Positions 1-6,335 of a DNA stretch of 25,251 nucleotides are shown here, one piece after another. The stretch lies in contig CBDUVB010000021.1 of assembly GCA_965370555.1 (NCBI GenBank), positions 1 through 25,251 of the forward strand, in the 5' to 3' direction. Each line of letters begins with the position of its first letter. The first letter of the stretch is position 1. The position numbers were made by a program, and so were the translations under genes. Below the pieces are notes generated by a model, which saw nothing but the letters and a program-made list of their open reading frames with translations, searched no databases and was not told the origin of the DNA. The DNA comes from JAJOKK01 sp965370555 (GTDB taxonomy: Bacteria; Bipolaricaulota; Bipolaricaulia; UBA7950; UBA9294).

Positions 1-10
1 CACAAGATCG

Positions 11-27
11 GCCAGGCTTAGCCTGGC
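11..27. repeat. 17-bp palindrome
   Basis: Arms GCCAGGCT and AGCCTGGC flank a single T. It lies just beyond the stop of the GxxExxY relic. The following bases (GGACACGAAGAGCACGAAGG) resemble the GACACGGAGACACGAAGAG stretch at 3725-3743, so this looks like intergenic repeat debris and not a regulatory site. Confidence 0.5.
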
Positions 28-57
28 GCACCGAAGGACACGAAGAGCACGAAGGAG

Positions 58-300
58 TTAAAGGACGAAGCGTTTGATCCCGCTTTTAATCTTGGTGACA
101 TTGACGTTCATCAGGAGTCCGATTTTCACCCCCGCCAGCTTTATGTAGGTCAGCAACTGCGCCTCATGGATGCCTTTGGGAACGTGTTCCCTTGGGGAAG
201 TGTCCCCTTGATCTGCTCGACGCTCTTCAACTCGATGAGGAGCTTCAGGGCGCTCTGAAATCCTTTCGCGGCACGACGGTCAAACCGTTGCGAAGGATAG
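58..300 (-). pseudogene. GxxExxY-family protein, C-terminal remnant with frameshift
   Basis: Reading the minus strand from about 300, one frame gives GFQSALKLLIELKSVEQI and then drifts to a stop. A shifted frame from about 165 gives GIHEAQLLTYIKLAGVKIG, then LLMNVNVTKIKSGIKRFVL and a TAA at 58-60. Together these match the C-terminal half of GxxExxY proteins (PD-(D/E)XK-like fold): the conserved IELKSVE, HEAQLLTYLKL, GLLINFNV and GIKR blocks occur in order. No start codon or N-terminal GxxExxY block is present, and the join needs a frameshift near 165-200. I read this as a decayed gene fragment. Family members are of unknown function and commonly sit near repeats and mobile DNA. Confidence 0.75.
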
Positions 301-303
301 AAA

Positions 304-1500
304 CTAGCCCTGCCGCATGAACTTTCGCCCTATGACTAAGACTGCTAACGCAATGAGAACTGCCCCAAGGGTTGCTTCAATAGATGTCAGCACCATACCC
401 AAGCGTGATGACCCCGGCCCGATGCGACCGAGCCCAAGTGTAGCAAAGGTTGTGACGCTGTAGTGAATGCCGACAATCCAGTTTCGAAGCGACCACACCT
501 GAGCGCCAGCGCGCTCAATGAGCCTTGGTACCATGGAGAACGTGATGCCAAATCCCCCAATTACCAGGAACCACGTGAGGAACAGCCGCGCTACACTAGC
601 ACCGTAGGCAGTTGTCCAGCGAACGAACAACAAGTCCAACAAGAAAAGGACCCAATACCCTGGCCTTATTATCCAGTTTTTCCACAATCGTTTTATCCCG
701 GTCTTATCAGCATCGGCCTTGTTCTGTCGAAGGACTCTCCAGCGGTTGAGCCGTTCGAAGTAGAAGGCAGCGTCAGCTTTTTCCCGTTCCCCCATTCTAC
801 TGAAGACGCGTTGTGCCAAACGCCAAAATGAGACAGCAGCTTCTGGATCGCTGATGAGAATCCCACATCTTTCGTTCCCCCATCCGCGAATGCGCGGCTT
901 GTTGAGCCGCAACAGTAGAGATCTACAGTCACACCCGTCGAACGAGGCCTCCCCGTCGATCTGCACGTCGGCGAACGAGGCACCCCCCTTGATCTGCACG
1001 CCGGCGAACCAGACACCCCCCTCGAACTGCGCGTCGGCGAACTGGGCCTCCTCCTTGATCTGCGCGTTGGCGAACTGGGCCTCCCCCTTGATCTGCACGC
1101 CGTCGAACCAGACACCCCCCTCGATCTGCGCGTCGTTGAACCAGGCCTCCCCCTCGATCTGCGCGTCGGTGAACCAGGCCTCCCCCTTGATCTGCACGCC
1201 GTCGAACAAGGCATCCCCCTCGATCTGCGCGCCGTCGAACTCGGCATCCCCCTCGATCGTTTGTGGTAGCAGTATCCTATCTATTGGTGAACCGCTTACC
1301 GCTATGGTTGTAGGGAATACGTAGCCAGTAAAGGAATACCGCCCATTGCGATCTTCAGCAAGACCAACCTCATTAAGCTGGTCCGATAAAGCGCTTTTGA
1401 ATTTCTCTAGATCCTTTGGGCTTGGACTATGGAAGATACAGAACTTGCTACCGGCCTCGACTGGAACATTGCATCCTTTGTACTGGCAGGACTGTGCCAT
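304..1500 (-). CDS. pentapeptide-type repeat protein fused to a pore-like membrane domain
   Basis: 398 aa. Residues 5-25 hold a small Cys/His cluster (C5, C10, C21, H24), often seen at the start of such proteins. Residues about 85-190 form 11-residue repeats of the type AQIEGEAWFND, i.e. two pentapeptides plus one residue, as in the Pentapeptide_3 class of right-handed beta-helices. The C-terminal third has hydrophobic spans near 283-295 and 305-325, a pore-helix-like stretch ending TTFATLGLGRIGP, and a last span near 370-392. This resembles the two-TM ion-channel module, but the K+ filter TVGYGD is replaced by TLGLGR, so selectivity is unknown. GGAGG lies 8 bases before the ATG. The 53-aa RHH gene ends 21 bp upstream, so the two are probably one transcript. 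I infer a membrane channel with a cytosolic repeat sensor or scaffold. Confidence 0.8.
   Translation of the reverse strand: MAQSCQYKGCNVPVEAGSKFCIFHSPSPKDLEKFKSALSDQLNEVGLAEDRNGRYSFTGYVFPTTIAVSGSPIDRILLPQTIEGDAEFDGAQIEGDALFDGVQIKGEAWFTDAQIEGEAWFNDAQIEGGVWFDGVQIKGEAQFANAQIKEEAQFADAQFEGGVWFAGVQIKGGASFADVQIDGEASFDGCDCRSLLLRLNKPRIRGWGNERCGILISDPEAAVSFWRLAQRVFSRMGEREKADAAFYFERLNRWRVLRQNKADADKTGIKRLWKNWIIRPGYWVLFLLDLLFVRWTTAYGASVARLFLTWFLVIGGFGITFSMVPRLIERAGAQVWSLRNWIVGIHYSVTTFATLGLGRIGPGSSRLGMVLTSIEATLGAVLIALAVLVIGRKFMRQG
955..1257 (-). repeat. 33-bp in-frame minisatellite (about 9 units)
   Basis: On the plus strand the unit begins CTGCRCG and ends GGCMTCCCCCTYGAT, repeating every 33 bp about nine times with few substitutions. 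It encodes the 11-residue repeats of the overlapping protein. The high DNA-level identity, beyond what the protein pattern needs, points to recent unit duplication or homogenisation. Confidence 0.9.
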
Positions 1501-1521
1501 GCTATGCCTCCGTCATCCTTC

Positions 1522-1683
1522 TTACCCCTTTATGTATTCCAGGATCGCCTCAACGAGGGGGTAGTTGATGGAACGATTCTTCTTCTTCCCCAGCTTGATC
1601 AACCGTTCTACTGGCTTCTGCAGCATCTTCTTTTCAGGGACATAGATCGACAGTTTGTCGAAGTTCCGCTTCCAATTTGGCAT
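1522..1683 (-). CDS. small ribbon-helix-helix-like protein (53 aa)
   Basis: 53 aa, beginning MPNWKRNFDKLSIYVPEKKM and ending LVEAILEYIKG. The pattern is a short beta strand (DKLSIYVP), a basic first helix (residues about 17-36) and a second helix after RSINY. This is the layout of small RHH/CopG-type DNA-binding proteins. GGAGG followed by TGGTAGGA lies directly before the ATG, a strong ribosome site that supports a real gene despite its size. It stops 21 bp before the repeat-channel gene on the same strand. It may regulate that gene or act as an antitoxin-like partner; that role is inference only. Confidence 0.7.
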   Translation of the reverse strand: MPNWKRNFDKLSIYVPEKKMLQKPVERLIKLGKKKNRSINYPLVEAILEYIKG

Positions 1684-1907
1684 TCCTACCACCTCCAACT
1701 TGATATTTCGTTTGGTGCTCTAGGAGGAAGCAGGGCTGGCAACCAATACCAACACTTTGCCTACTGGCTAGGCCCCCGCCCGTGCTTCGTTCAGGAGGTT
1801 ACACATGAGAGACAGATTTCTTGTCTTTCGTCGTATCCTAGCATATTGCGCAACGCAAGACAATAGACGATTCAGACACACGCCGCGCCGGGGTAAGATC
1901 TTTATTT

Positions 1908-1947
1908 TTGGTGTTTTCGAAATTTGGAAGTACCGCTGGAAGCGCGC
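1908..1947 (+). repeat. dispersed element, copy 1
   Basis: Starts TTGGTGTTTTCG and ends GGAAGCGCGC, with AAGTACCGCT between. It matches the element at 5448-5483 (same first 12 bases, same last 10, about three mismatches in the middle and a 4-base indel). The end of this copy carries the palindrome GAAGCGCGCTTC. Confidence 0.65.
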
Positions 1948-1973
1948 TTCGAGAAGCAAGCTTCGTGGTTACC

Positions 1974-2001
1974 TTGAAAAAGGGAAATCCCTCTATATAA
2001 T
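1974..2001 (+). promoter_or_regulatory. sigma70-type promoter of rrf2-DUF438
   Basis: TTGAAA at 1974-1979 and a perfect TATAAT at 1996-2001, 16 bp apart. The start codon of the Rrf2 gene lies 35 bp downstream, with GGAGG at 2028-2032. Confidence 0.7.
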
Positions 2002-2024
2002 AAAGCGATAAAAAGATCGTTTTA
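2001..2024 (+). promoter_or_regulatory. candidate operator (inverted repeat) at the rrf2 start site
   Basis: TAAAGCGAT and ATCGTTTTA are inverted copies (8 of 9 positions) separated by 6 bp. The repeat begins at the last base of the -10 box, so a bound protein would cover the transcription start. Autoregulation by the adjacent Rrf2 protein is the simplest reading (inference). Confidence 0.5.
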
Positions 2025-2036
2025 TCTGGAGGATGT

Positions 2037-2462
2037 ATGCTCTACTCGTTGACGACAAAGTACGCGGTGATCGCGCTCGTAGAGTTGGCCCGTCGGTCGA
2101 GCGATAGGCCGGTTCTGGTGAAGGATCTGGCAGCGAAAAAGGAGATCCCAGCGGCATTCCTCGCCAAGCTTGTACCGCCCTTTGTACGAGCGGGAATCCT
2201 CAGCTCTACGCGGGGGAAGAACGGGGGGATAAGTTTCGCCCGCTCGCCACACCAGACCAGCTTGGCAGATGTGGTGCGCACAATCGAGGGCGATAACTGG
2301 TTTCGAGAGTGTGTATTCGAGCTTTCTCCTTGCGATGGACGGCTGGATTGCCCACTGCACAGCGTGTGGGACCCGGTGCGCGATCAGATTATCGCCTTCC
2401 TCGAACAGACAACGATAGGAACCGTGGCAGATAAGCTAGCAAGCACTAGTCAGGAGGCATAA
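2037..2462 (+). CDS. Rrf2-family transcriptional regulator
   Basis: 141 aa, the usual length for Rrf2 proteins. The N-terminal winged helix starts with the family pattern YSLTTKYAVIALVELA, with the recognition region around IPAAFLAKLVPPFVRAGIL and the wing RGKNGGISFAR. C92, C99 and C105 lie where IscR and NsrR hold their [Fe-S] ligands, though the first spacing is six residues, one more than in IscR. I infer a Fe-S or NO/redox-sensing regulator. It is preceded by a strong promoter, an inverted repeat and GGAGG. Its TAA overlaps the ATG of the hemerythrin-PAS gene by one base, so the two are probably translationally coupled and share a function. Confidence 0.9.
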   Translation: MLYSLTTKYAVIALVELARRSSDRPVLVKDLAAKKEIPAAFLAKLVPPFVRAGILSSTRGKNGGISFARSPHQTSLADVVRTIEGDNWFRECVFELSPCDGRLDCPLHSVWDPVRDQIIAFLEQTTIGTVADKLASTSQEA

Positions 2463-3646
2463 TGAGTGAATTGACCGGAGAAAGGAAAGAAGCCCTGCGG
2501 GGGATGATCGCTCGTCTACATGCGGGAGAAAGCCCGGCAAATCTCAAACAGGAGTTCGAGCAGCTCTTGGGAACGGTGACACCGCTCGAGATCTCACAAC
2601 TGGAGGCAGAGTTGATCAAGGAGGGTGTCCCGCGTGAGCAGATGGAGAAGCTGTGCGATGTCCACATGGAGCTGTTCCGCGCGACAACACACGCGGATCA
2701 TCCTACCCCTACTTGGCATCCGATCCACATCCTGATGGAAGAGCATGCGAAGATGCTCAAGATCGCACGCCGATTGGAGGAGATCTCCCGTCACCCCGAA
2801 AGGACCGGTGCGGACAAGCAGGAGATGGATCTCCTCACACAGCAGCTCATCGAATCGGAGTCACACTACCTGCGCGAGGAGAACGTCCTCTTCCCGTACC
2901 TGGAGAAACACGGGATAACTGAACCACCGGCAATCATGTGGATGGAGCACGACCGCATCCGCGCGGCACGCAAAGAAGTGGTCGATCTGGTGAACGATGA
3001 TCCGGAAGAGAGGCTCACCGCAAGCGCAAACGACCTAGCAGAACTGTTCGCCGGGCACTTCGAAAAGGAGAACAGTATCCTCTATCCAAGCGCACTCGAG
3101 GTGATCGCCGAGTCGGAATGGCACTCGATACGATCCCAGTTCGATGAGATTGGCTACACGTCGTTCACCCCCGATGCCCCTCCTCCACCCGCAGGCGAGG
3201 AAGAGACAAAACATCGGGACGAGCAGGGTAAACTTATGTTCAGTGCAGGTTCGCTCTCCATCAACGAGATCGAAGCGATCTTTGACAACCTCCCAGTGGA
3301 TATCACGTTCATCGATAATGAAGACACTGTGCGCTACTTCAACCAAGCGCCAGGCCGCATCTTCGTGCGCAGTGAGGCGATCATCGGCCGCAAGGTGCAA
3401 AACTGTCACCCGCAAAAGAGCGTGCACGTGGTCAATCGGATCTTAGATGACTTTAAGTCCGGGAAGCGCGATGAGGCGTCATTCTGGATAGATCTGTCGG
3501 GAAAGACAGCCTACATCCGCTACTTCCCGGTGAAAGACAAGGACGGGTCGTACTTGGGGACGATTGAGGTGACTCAGGATATCAAACAGATCAGAGAGCT
3601 CAACGGAGAGAAACGCCTCCTTGACGGTAACCCAAAAAAAGATTAA
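2462..3646 (+). CDS. DUF438 / hemerythrin / PAS-domain protein
   Basis: 394 aa with three parts. Residues 1-75 match DUF438. Residues about 85-215 are a hemerythrin-like four-helix bundle with the expected di-iron ligands: WHPIH (H86, H89), EEH (H95), ESHYLREENVLFP (H136 and nearby Glu), MEHD (H163) and GHFEKENSILYP (H199, E203). Residues about 255-390 are a PAS domain (INEIEAIFDNLPVDITFID and later GSYLGTIEVTQDI). No kinase or output domain follows. Such proteins occur in anaerobes and are thought to sense or handle O2 or NO through the di-iron site. AGGAGG precedes the ATG. Pairing with an Rrf2 regulator suggests a role in nitrosative or oxidative Fe-S stress; that is inference. Confidence 0.88.
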   Translation: MSELTGERKEALRGMIARLHAGESPANLKQEFEQLLGTVTPLEISQLEAELIKEGVPREQMEKLCDVHMELFRATTHADHPTPTWHPIHILMEEHAKMLKIARRLEEISRHPERTGADKQEMDLLTQQLIESESHYLREENVLFPYLEKHGITEPPAIMWMEHDRIRAARKEVVDLVNDDPEERLTASANDLAELFAGHFEKENSILYPSALEVIAESEWHSIRSQFDEIGYTSFTPDAPPPPAGEEETKHRDEQGKLMFSAGSLSINEIEAIFDNLPVDITFIDNEDTVRYFNQAPGRIFVRSEAIIGRKVQNCHPQKSVHVVNRILDDFKSGKRDEASFWIDLSGKTAYIRYFPVKDKDGSYLGTIEVTQDIKQIRELNGEKRLLDGNPKKD

Positions 3647-3770
3647 CGAGATAAGTCTCTCGCCGAGCCGCAGAGATCTGTATGCCGTCGTATTCTGACA
3701 GGCGGGGGGAAGGGGGGACTCGGGGACACGGAGACACGAAGAGTGAAAACCAATATTCCTTGGCAATCTT

Positions 3771-3798
3771 GTGTCTAGACACTTGGTGTCGTGACACC
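3771..3798. promoter_or_regulatory. paired palindromes GTGTC-N2-GACAC
   Basis: GTGTCTAGACAC (3771-3782) and GGTGTCGTGACACC (3785-3798) share the core GTGTC-N2-GACAC, with centres 15 bp apart. A tandem arrangement of one core suggests a protein-binding site. It lies 213 bp upstream of the flavoprotein gene with no obvious promoter next to it. Confidence 0.4.
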
Positions 3799-3857
3799 TT
3801 TGCGGCTTGAGTAAGCGTAGCGAGCGGGCGAGAGAAAAAGGATTGTATCTCGCAAAG

Positions 3858-3886
3858 GCCTGTCTGCCGTACCGGCACAGGCAGGC
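3858..3886. repeat. GCCTGTCTGCCG hairpin element
   Basis: An imperfect inverted repeat with left arm GCCTGTCTGCCG and right arm CGGCACAGGCAGGC. It shares the CAGGCAGG core with the perfect palindrome at 24394-24414, so both probably belong to one dispersed family in this genome. Confidence 0.5.
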
Positions 3887-4010
3887 GCAAAGACGCCAAG
3901 AAGAGCAGAAAACAAGGGGAAAAGAAGAGGAGAAGAAATCACAGCACATAGAGATAGAAACGATGTTTTCTCTACGATCTTAGAACCTTGGCGAGAGAAA
4001 GGGGCGACAG

Positions 4011-5417
4011 ATGAGATATGACTATGATTTAAGCGTAATCGGACTCGGCCCGGCAGGGATGGCGGTCGCCGTGATGGCCTCCAATATGGGCCTCCGGGTA
4101 CTCGGGATCGAACAGCGCGCCTTAGGCGGCGAGTGCATGACCGTCGGATGTATCCCCAGCAAGGCTCTTCTGCGCATGGCGCAATCCAGGCATGTGTTCA
4201 AAAAACTGGACAGATGGGCACTTGAGGGCGGCAGCCCACCACACCCGGTGAGACCGTTCACCCGGATCGCCGAGCATCTAACCTACGTCAACGACAAGAA
4301 GACGACCGCCATGTTCAGCAAGGTGGACCTCAAGCTGCGCGAGGGTGCGGCATCGTTTATCGATCCGCACACGGTTGCGGTAGGAGGGAAGGAGTACACC
4401 GCCAAGCGGGTCTTCATCTGCACCGGAACTCGCCCTGCTGTTCCACCGATCCCCGGAATCGACAAGGTCGACTTTCTAACCAATGAGACCCTCTTTGCCC
4501 TGAGCGAGATCCCGGAGAGCATGGTAATCATCGGCGGAGGGGCAATCGGAAGCGAGATGGCACAGGCGTTCAGCCGATTGGGGTGTAAGGTTGCGGTAGT
4601 GCATATGGATCCACACCTCATCCCTCAGACCGATCCGGAGGCCGGTCAGTTACTGGAACAGGTCTTCTCCGATGAAGGGATCAGCGTGTACAACGGCCGC
4701 AAGATCACCGGTGTAGAGAAGGAGGATGACCAGATCGTGGTTCATACAGACCGCGGCGAGAAGTTGCTTGCTGAGAAACTCCTTATCGCTGCCGGCAGGC
4801 GGTATGACTTCTCATCCCTCAAACTGGAGAACGCCGGTGTGGCTTACGACAAAAGAGGAATCAAGATCGACAAGACTCTGCTCACAAGCCAACGGAACAT
4901 CTACGCTCCGGGGGACTGCAATGGAGCGCACCTGTTCTCACACGCGGCGATGCACCAAGGGATGATCGCCCTGATGAATGCGCTGCTTCCGTGGCCGTTC
5001 AGGATGAACTTCCGTCGTTACCTCGTCCCGTGGACCGTATTCACCGAGCCGCAGGTCTCCCATGTCGGGGCGATGGAGAAGGACCTCAAAGAGAGGGGGA
5101 TCGCCTACGAGGTTGTCGAAGAGCGATATGCAGACTACGGCGCCGCAATTGCAGAGGGAATCGCCATCGGATCGGTGCGGGCCTACGTAAGCAAGACCGG
5201 CCGAATATACGGCGCAACGATCGTCGGCGAGGGATCAGGGGAGATGATCGGTGAGTGGGGATTGGCCATTCAGAACAAGCTACGGATGCACAAGATTATG
5301 TTCCTCCAGCACAGCTTCCCCACCATGTCCTTCCTGACCAAGCGTGTCTCCGAGACCTGGATGATGAACCGCATGAAGAACCCGCTCCTCCAAGCTATAG
5401 TGAGGAGACTATTCTAA
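4011..5417 (+). CDS. FAD-dependent pyridine nucleotide-disulfide oxidoreductase (lipoamide dehydrogenase / mercuric reductase-like)
   Basis: 468 aa, normal for the class I flavoprotein disulfide reductases. Residues 10-16 (GLGPAG) bind FAD. The redox pair is C42 and C47 in GGECMTVGCIPSKALL. A second Rossmann motif, IIGGGAIGSEMAQAFSRLG, binds NAD(P)H, and NIYAPGDC is the second FAD motif. In the C-terminal dimerisation domain, lipoamide dehydrogenases have HAHPT...E with a catalytic His-Glu pair; here it reads HSFPTMSF, so that His is F436 and the Glu is also lost. This argues against dihydrolipoamide as substrate and favours a mercuric-reductase-like or RclA-like enzyme, or another small-disulfide or metal reductase. 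The tail (WMMNRMKNPLLQAIVRRLF) is amphipathic. No partner genes nearby name the substrate. Confidence 0.85.
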   Translation: MRYDYDLSVIGLGPAGMAVAVMASNMGLRVLGIEQRALGGECMTVGCIPSKALLRMAQSRHVFKKLDRWALEGGSPPHPVRPFTRIAEHLTYVNDKKTTAMFSKVDLKLREGAASFIDPHTVAVGGKEYTAKRVFICTGTRPAVPPIPGIDKVDFLTNETLFALSEIPESMVIIGGGAIGSEMAQAFSRLGCKVAVVHMDPHLIPQTDPEAGQLLEQVFSDEGISVYNGRKITGVEKEDDQIVVHTDRGEKLLAEKLLIAAGRRYDFSSLKLENAGVAYDKRGIKIDKTLLTSQRNIYAPGDCNGAHLFSHAAMHQGMIALMNALLPWPFRMNFRRYLVPWTVFTEPQVSHVGAMEKDLKERGIAYEVVEERYADYGAAIAEGIAIGSVRAYVSKTGRIYGATIVGEGSGEMIGEWGLAIQNKLRMHKIMFLQHSFPTMSFLTKRVSETWMMNRMKNPLLQAIVRRLF

Positions 5418-5447
5418 GGAAGAAGCACTGGGGTCAGGCCTTCATTC

Positions 5448-5483
5448 TTGGTGTTTTCGGAGGAAGTATCTCCGGAAGCGCGC
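5448..5483 (+). repeat. dispersed element, copy 2
   Basis: Same ends as the copy at 1908-1947 (TTGGTGTTTTCG and GGAAGCGCGC), with GAGGAAGTATCTCC between. It sits in the 165-bp gap between the flavoprotein and the HAD gene. Confidence 0.65.
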
Positions 5484-5582
5484 GTGGCAATCCTGATTTG
5501 CATAGGATAGTTACGGCTAGCAACGAAGATGACTGTCGTTGAGATTTCACCTTGCCTCATTTTCGGTTACCATCACGTTCCT

Positions 5583-6194
5583 ATGACGATTCGCGTGGCA
5601 CTCTTTGACATGGATGGAACGATCTGGGATGCTCCGATCGATTGGCTGGCCGTACGTCGCGAGATCGGTCTCCCCTTTGATGGCCGTTCGATCTACATGC
5701 AGCTCATGGATCTGGCGCCACAAGAACAGGGACGAGGTATCCAGATACTGGAGCGCCACGAAGCCCTGGGGGTCGAGAACGGAACACTCGTCCCTGGGAC
5801 AGAGGAGCTTCTCCGATGCTTGAAGGATGCTGGTGCCAAGTGTGCTCTCATCACCAACAACTCTCGTCGCAGCGTTGAGAGCGTCCTCGGCCGTCATCCT
5901 CTTTCGTTTGACCTTGTCCTAAGCCGCGATGATGGAGCACTCAAACCTCATCCACAGGCCTTTCTTTCCGCTCTGGAGCAGCTGGGCGCACGCCCTGATG
6001 AGGCGCTTGCAATCGGAGATGCGCACCTGGATCTCATCGCGGCCGAGCGAGCCGGGATTGGAGAGTTCATCCTTGTCGGGAGTAAACCTTGGGTCCGCGA
6101 CCTATTGCCTGCGGGTGTGTCCCACCATAAGGCCGTCGACTTGATTGAGGCAAGAGCGATTGTCACACGGCTCTTGGAGCCAACTAGACGATGA
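5583..6194 (+). CDS. HAD-superfamily hydrolase (phosphoglycolate phosphatase-like)
   Basis: 203 aa from ATG 5583. All four HAD motifs are present: FDMDGT (motif I, nucleophile Asp near residue 9), LITNN (motif II), the Lys of GALKPHP (motif III) and IGDAHLD (motif IV). The helical insert after motif I marks a C1-capped phosphatase of the Gph/pyrophosphatase type. The exact phosphate ester cannot be told. An in-frame ATG at 5529 would add 18 residues before the family's normal N-terminus; 5583 puts motif I where it belongs, though neither start has a strong ribosome site. The stop codon forms the loop of a perfect hairpin. Confidence 0.85.
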   Translation: MTIRVALFDMDGTIWDAPIDWLAVRREIGLPFDGRSIYMQLMDLAPQEQGRGIQILERHEALGVENGTLVPGTEELLRCLKDAGAKCALITNNSRRSVESVLGRHPLSFDLVLSRDDGALKPHPQAFLSALEQLGARPDEALAIGDAHLDLIAAERAGIGEFILVGSKPWVRDLLPAGVSHHKAVDLIEARAIVTRLLEPTRR

Positions 6195-6202
6195 TCGTCT
6201 AG
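6184..6202 (+). other. hairpin with the HAD stop codon in its loop
   Basis: CTAGACGA and TCGTCTAG are perfect inverted 8-mers around TGA, the stop codon of the HAD gene (the palindrome extends to 9-bp arms at DNA level). No T-tract follows, so this is not a standard terminator. It may stabilise the 3' end of the mRNA. Confidence 0.55.
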
Positions 6203-6303
6203 CTCGCGTTATTAAGGTGTCAATACCACCATTAGCGCTTAGGGATAGGGTTCTCTTCTAAGTCGTTACCGTTTTGAAACTAAGGCTACGGACCAGTGGG
6301 CTA

Positions 6304-6335
6304 TAGCCAGATCTGGCTATAGCCCGAAATGGCTA
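6304..6335. repeat. tandem pair of 16-bp palindromes, 3' side of ATPase gene
   Basis: TAGCCAGATCTGGCTA (6304-6319) is followed at once by TAGCCCGAAATGGCTA (6320-6335). Both are TAGCCA-N4-TGGCTA, the second with one mismatch. The ATPase stop codon (TAG, 6335-6333) is part of the second unit. A half unit (GGGCTA) precedes at 6298-6303. Confidence 0.85.

Larger units (their letters stand above)
1684..2036. other. intergenic region, 353 bp
   Basis: Between the divergent RHH-like gene (minus) and rrf2 (plus). It holds a copy of a dispersed element at 1908-1947, the rrf2 promoter at 1974-2001 and a candidate operator at 2001-2024. A plus-strand 68-codon frame at 1805-2011 has a good AGGAGG site but an implausible basic product that runs through the repeat and promoter, so I do not call it. 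No convincing minus-strand promoter for the RHH gene was found. Confidence 0.6.
3647..4010. other. intergenic region with palindromes and repeat debris, 364 bp
   Basis: No coding potential convinces me here. It contains a purine-rich GACACGGAGACACGAAGAG-like stretch, paired palindromes at 3771-3798, and a hairpin element at 3858-3886 related to one at 24394-24414. AAAGGGGCGAC just before 4011 is the likely ribosome site of the next gene. I see no strong terminator for the DUF438 gene. Confidence 0.6.

Noticed and set aside
693..1247. 184-codon Arg/Ser-rich frame antiparallel or shifted within the repeat gene
   Set aside because: It is the repeat array read in another frame; composition is an artefact of the 33-bp unit.
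955..1257. Regular 33-bp repeats as a CRISPR array
   Set aside because: Units are contiguous, with no unique spacers, and encode in-frame 11-residue protein repeats.
1805..2011. 68-codon plus-strand frame with an AGGAGG site before its ATG
   Set aside because: Very basic, no recognisable fold, runs through a dispersed repeat and the rrf2 promoter; the ribosome site is probably chance.
3650..3670. CGAGA-TAAG-TCTCTCG hairpin as terminator of the DUF438 gene
   Set aside because: Short stem and no T-tract after it.
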